22,876 nucleotides of DNA, taken from Elysia marginata. Lineage: Eukaryota; Mollusca; Gastropoda; Plakobranchidae. How positions within the stretch are numbered: position 1 is the first letter of the stretch; each line of letters begins with the position of its first letter. The stretch spans positions 78,851 through 101,726 of the forward strand of contig BMAT01004157.1 of NCBI GenBank assembly GCA_019649035.1. The letters are read 5' to 3'. Of this stretch, positions 19,241-22,876 are shown one piece after another. Below the pieces are notes generated by a model. The model did not search any database and was not told the DNA's origin. It saw only the letters and a program-made list of their open reading frames with translations. A program made the translations under genes and the position numbers.

Positions 19241-22200
19241 CGTGTAACGCCTTCAACCAAGTGACATGTGGCATTTCTCAAAACGTTGTCTCGGTGGTTA
19301 AGTTGGCTAGATCTAAAATGCACGGAACATTGCGTTTTGTCTCGTATTAAAACAATCGACGGTTTGTTTGGAGGAAGAAAGCTAAAGCCGCCCATATTTT
19401 GTATGCTAATACTCTACAAACAAGCAATTTGTTGTGCCGGTGTAGTGGATTGTGTTAGGGTTTGGGCAGTGTTCGGAAACTCCATGCTAAGATTTGCACG
19501 GCTTGATTGCGCTGATATGAACTGAGTAATTTGAATGATAATCTAGACTATGTGATGTGAAGACGCTGCAACTGAGGTGACCCCTTTTTATGCGGCGACT
19601 TGATGTTGAAATAAAGTTTACGTTACCTGAAATCAGATTTAAATTGCGTCCAAAAATGTTGTAGTAAAATTGAGTTTAACTATTGAAACGGCCTTTTCAA
19701 GCTTGGATCAACTTGGTTAACAAACCTTTCAAACTCAACAACTAAAGCCATAACGTGGAAATTGAGAAACAGGTAAGGGAGAAAGTGTTTGTCAGTTAAA
19801 ATTGATGGGGCTGTGACAAAAGGTCTTTTACCCTAGATGCTTGATAAATCATCCACCTGTGTATTGTAGTAAATTTGATTTGTACAAAAAAGACATTAGG
19901 GGTTTAAAAAAATCAAATTAAATAATGCAGAATCTGTTGTTTGTGACAAAATAACTTTCTTGAATCACAACCAACAGATTTTGAGTGTGATCTATTGGTT
20001 TCTTGATCAGTGCATTGAAATTTTTACAAAGCGCATTGTGGTGTAATTAAAAATTAAAATTAATATAAAACGTTATATCATTGTTTCAATATTATTATTT
20101 TCTAGAAATACTTTGTCCACCATCACAAAGGACAGATTTACCAACTTTTGCGTCTTATTCTAATTCTAATTGTTATGTGAAAGAAGTACAAGTTGTCCTA
20201 AATAAGAGTATTAAGACACGGTAAATTGTTATCCAATTTTTTTATTTGAAAAATTACCATCAGAAGACATTTCTCGTCTAGCTTCAATGGTTAAAACAAA
20301 AAATTGGCCCAAAGCTTTCGTAAAGTATGATGATAATTATTTATAACTTTCAAAGCTTTTTGAAACACATGAAAATCATTGTTCCTTCTTTAAGTGGGGA
20401 GAAATATGGTAATTCATACGGATTCGTAGTCTTGCAAGACCATTTATTTTAATTATTGTCACATCTTGCCCCCAATAGTGCCCTTAAGTAAAAACAAAAT
20501 GTGCAACCAAAACCCTCCATTTGGTAAGAAATCATCTCTAACTTTAGGCAATTATCTCATCACATCTATAGAAATGAGTCGAGCGCATCATTCTTTTTTC
20601 TATGCTGAACAAGATTTTGTAAAACCGCATTGACCACCTGAAAGAAAAGATGATCTGGGGATGCTTTTTGACAACTTTTTTTTTCGTTTTTGTAGAAATC
20701 TGACAGATTAAATAATTGACGTTTGCACGAGAGCACTAAAGAGCAGAGTCTACTAAGGTCAAGTTTCATTGATTTGTAAAAATTGGGATTTTGGTAAAAT
20801 TTTCTAGAGAACCACACCAATCGTTTTGTGTTTGTGAGTGTGCTAGTGTACCCTGACGTTATCTTGTTGTGCTCTCGCTGAACGCCATTTTTTAAAAGAT
20901 AATAAACTCTTATATTAACCTAACCGTTTTTAATTTTTGTGAATGTTTTTGGGTTGACTACATTTGGTAGGATGAAAGCGATATTATTGTTTCTATATTA
21001 TTCAGACGTGAACATAATTATACCTTGCAAGTTTCACCGCCTTTTGCTGCTTCTATCATAGACACATCAACCTGGAAGACAGTCTTAATTTAAAAGGGTA
21101 AAAAGTCTTCCTTTTATCTCATGATTTTTTGCTGTAGTTTGTAATTTTGTTTCATGTTTTTTTTGTTTTGTGATATGCATTATAGCGTTAAATGTGAACA
21201 GTATCTATAACAAAGCTTTATCTTAAATACATCCAGAACTTATTTTATAAGAAGACTTATATCGTTCTGCTATTATCTTCTTGCATGCAAAAGGTGTAGT
21301 CTGAATCTCAGGTTTACAAACTTTGTTTTCACTCTTGCACAAGCCACATAGTTATAAATTGGACACCACCGTTATCAAATAACGTTCCTCTCTGTGAGTT
21401 GGAAACAACGCCAAATATCACATGCAAAACCTTATTATGTTTATTTTTGCTCATTTTGTCTGTAACCAAATGGAATAATGACAATCGTAGCGTCATGATG
21501 TTTTACCCAGACAAAATGGCATGAAACTTATGTGAAATTAAGCGATAGTGCAGCTGAATGATAAGAGAGCAGGTCGTTGGATTTAATATTTATTTAAATT
21601 GTTTATATAATCTTTCATTTAGAAAATAGTGGTATTGTTAGTTAGATCAATATTTGTGGTTGTTTTTATTTTTCTCTGAATGTTACATCACTAGAGGCGG
21701 GGGGGGGGGGGGGAGAAGTTAATGTACATAAAAGGACATATTCGTGGTAATATTTACTGTGGCTGCTGGATGGATTAAGTTTTCTTCTTTATTAAAAAAT
21801 AAACAACTATTAACTAAATCGTTTCGATGACACAGAAACTAGTTTTGCCAAATCACTAACCGGTTATACTTTGCCTTGAATAGCTCCAATCATAACTCTG
21901 TTATCTATAGGGATAATCTTATAATGTATAAACATTTTATGAAAGAATGTCTACATGTAATATTTAAGGAAAATCCACACAAGCTTTTTCTATATAAATA
22001 TGACTGAATTAAAAGAAAACTTGAATTTACGCTAGCAGTTACCGATGCAAGCGAATGTTACCATGAAATAGCCATAATGTATTTGAAGTTCCGATTCATA
22101 CAATTACTTCGATGTAATGAAGTTATTAATTCATACTTAAAATTATGGAGTTCTGAGGTAATTCTGATAGTTGCATAAGTATAGTTGTTTTTTGTCTTTT

Positions 22201-22617
22201 TTAAATCCAAAAATGTAATGAAAGAAACATCATTTTCGTATAGGATTAGATTTTCTATTTTTTTTTTTGCATTTGATTTTGCCATGTTTTAGCGACATGT
22301 TTGGCCCAGCTTTTGTTTTATCTTAACTGAAGAGAAGCTTTTTATCTTGAATAAACCTCGGCGCTTAATACTTTAACCCCGATGCTGCATTAGAGAGATG
22401 TAGTTGACAGTAGGCATTTAGTCCGAAAAGCTAAGGGGATTCATAATAATTAATTTCGAAACGTGGGGGCTCTCAATCTTATTAAATACCTCTCATATTT
22501 AACGATTTTCAACAAAATGTTATGGCTATTTTTTTAAGCATGTATCTGTGATGAGGATCGGTAAATATTTCTCTCAGGAGTTTACCAGTAAGTCCAAAAC
22601 ACCATTTTCCTAAAGCC
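19241..22617. other. No gene seen; long AT-rich spacer
   Basis: Mostly AT-rich sequence with short homopolymers and a G15 run at 21699-21713. A 16-bp near-perfect inverted repeat lies at 19931-19980. Short frames (19268-19525 plus, 20566-20820 minus, 22058-22285 minus) show no domain, signal peptide or repeat I can name. No RNA gene was recognised. Confidence 0.5.
19931..19980. repeat. 16-bp inverted repeat (hairpin)
   Basis: AATCTGTTGTTTGTGA (19931-19946) and TCACAACCAACAGATT (19965-19980) pair at 15 of 16 positions around an 18-base loop. The length suits a miRNA-like hairpin only if extended, and the flanks do not extend the pairing. It may be a transposon remnant. Confidence 0.6.
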
Positions 22618-22620
22618 GTG

Positions 22621-22793
22621 TTCTCTCTCTGTCTGCCTCTCTATCTCTCTCACTATCTCTGTCTCTCTCTCCCTCTCTCTCTATCAATCTATCTCTCTCT
22701 TTGTCTCTCTCTCTTTCTCTCTTTGTCTCTCTCTCCCTCTCTCTCTATCTATCTCTCTCTCTTTGTCTCTCTCTCTTCCTCTCTTCTTTTCTC
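22621..22793. repeat. TC-rich array with a duplicated 64-bp unit
   Basis: TC repeats with TATC, TTTGTC and CCC variants. The segment starting CCCTCTCTCTCTATC at 22671 recurs at 22735 with minor differences, so the array has grown by duplicating a unit of about 64 bp as well as by dinucleotide slippage. Confidence 0.9.
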
Positions 22794-22852
22794 GTACAGC
22801 ATCTGATGACCTATTGCGTTTCTAGGCATAGCAGTACTAAAAGTTGTTATCG

Positions 22853-22876
22853 TTGTAGTAGTAGTAGTAGTAGTAG
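22853..22876. repeat. GTA microsatellite, cut by window end
   Basis: Eight or so GTA units run to the last base of the window, so the full length is unknown. Confidence 0.92.

Noticed and set aside
22618..22806. Open frame over the TC array (also those at 4610-4861, 16513-16842 minus and 16607-16879)
   Set aside because: Open only because TC or TCTG repeats lack stop codons; no domain content.
1..22876. CRISPR arrays, bacterial operons, phage modules, toxin genes or viral genes
   Set aside because: None seen; the regular repeats are microsatellites or a minisatellite with no spacer structure, and no matching reading frames exist.

Overview
The window looks like non-coding genomic DNA from an animal. 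It is AT-rich, full of microsatellites and homopolymer runs, and carries decayed eukaryotic transposons. I find no operon-like gene packing, no intact long reading frame and no CRISPR, tRNA or rRNA gene. A mariner (Tc1/mariner superfamily) element, a fragment of a non-LTR retrotransposon, abundant GATA and TC microsatellites and recurrent TAGATCTAGATCTAGA-like and TAGGCCT-like motifs would fit a mollusc, perhaps a gastropod. That assignment is a guess from texture, not proof.

Layout. Bases 1-2060 are dominated by simple sequence: a large compound-microsatellite palindrome (1-129), a GATA/GGTA block (232-345), a purine-rich block (1400-1573) and pyrimidine-rich blocks (about 1690-2060). Bases 2085-2860 are more GC-rich and lower in repeats; they read like a cis-regulatory or conserved non-coding region but not like a coding exon. 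A TC tract and a four-copy minisatellite of about 49 bp follow (4725-5023). A probable 3' end of a retroelement on the minus strand lies at 7234-7680, and a short CpG-rich patch at 8296-8420. A 51-N assembly gap sits at 10106-10156, directly after a 15-G run.

Bases 11050-13136 are a transposon cluster. It holds a MITE-like unit with perfect 19-bp inverted ends (11050-11296), a foldback-like unit with a perfect 9-bp hairpin (11364-11567), and a full-length mariner of 1365 bp with perfect 28-bp inverted ends and a TA target duplication (11770-13134). Its minus-strand transposase is dead three times over: a frameshift, an in-frame TGA, and loss of the first catalytic aspartate.

From 15.4 to 18.7 kb there is another repeat-rich zone. 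It contains two inverted copies of an unidentified repeat, two TC tracts, a weak hammerhead-like motif, a weak tRNA-like patch, and a decayed C-terminal piece of a non-LTR retrotransposon reverse-transcriptase ORF followed by an ATT tract. A CpG-richer patch (18820-19240) follows. The rest to 22.6 kb is plain AT-rich sequence, and the window ends in a TC-rich array and a GTA microsatellite.

I could not support any intact host protein-coding gene. No set of genes here works together as a system; the interest lies in the transposon remains, the unidentified repeat family and the candidate regulatory blocks.
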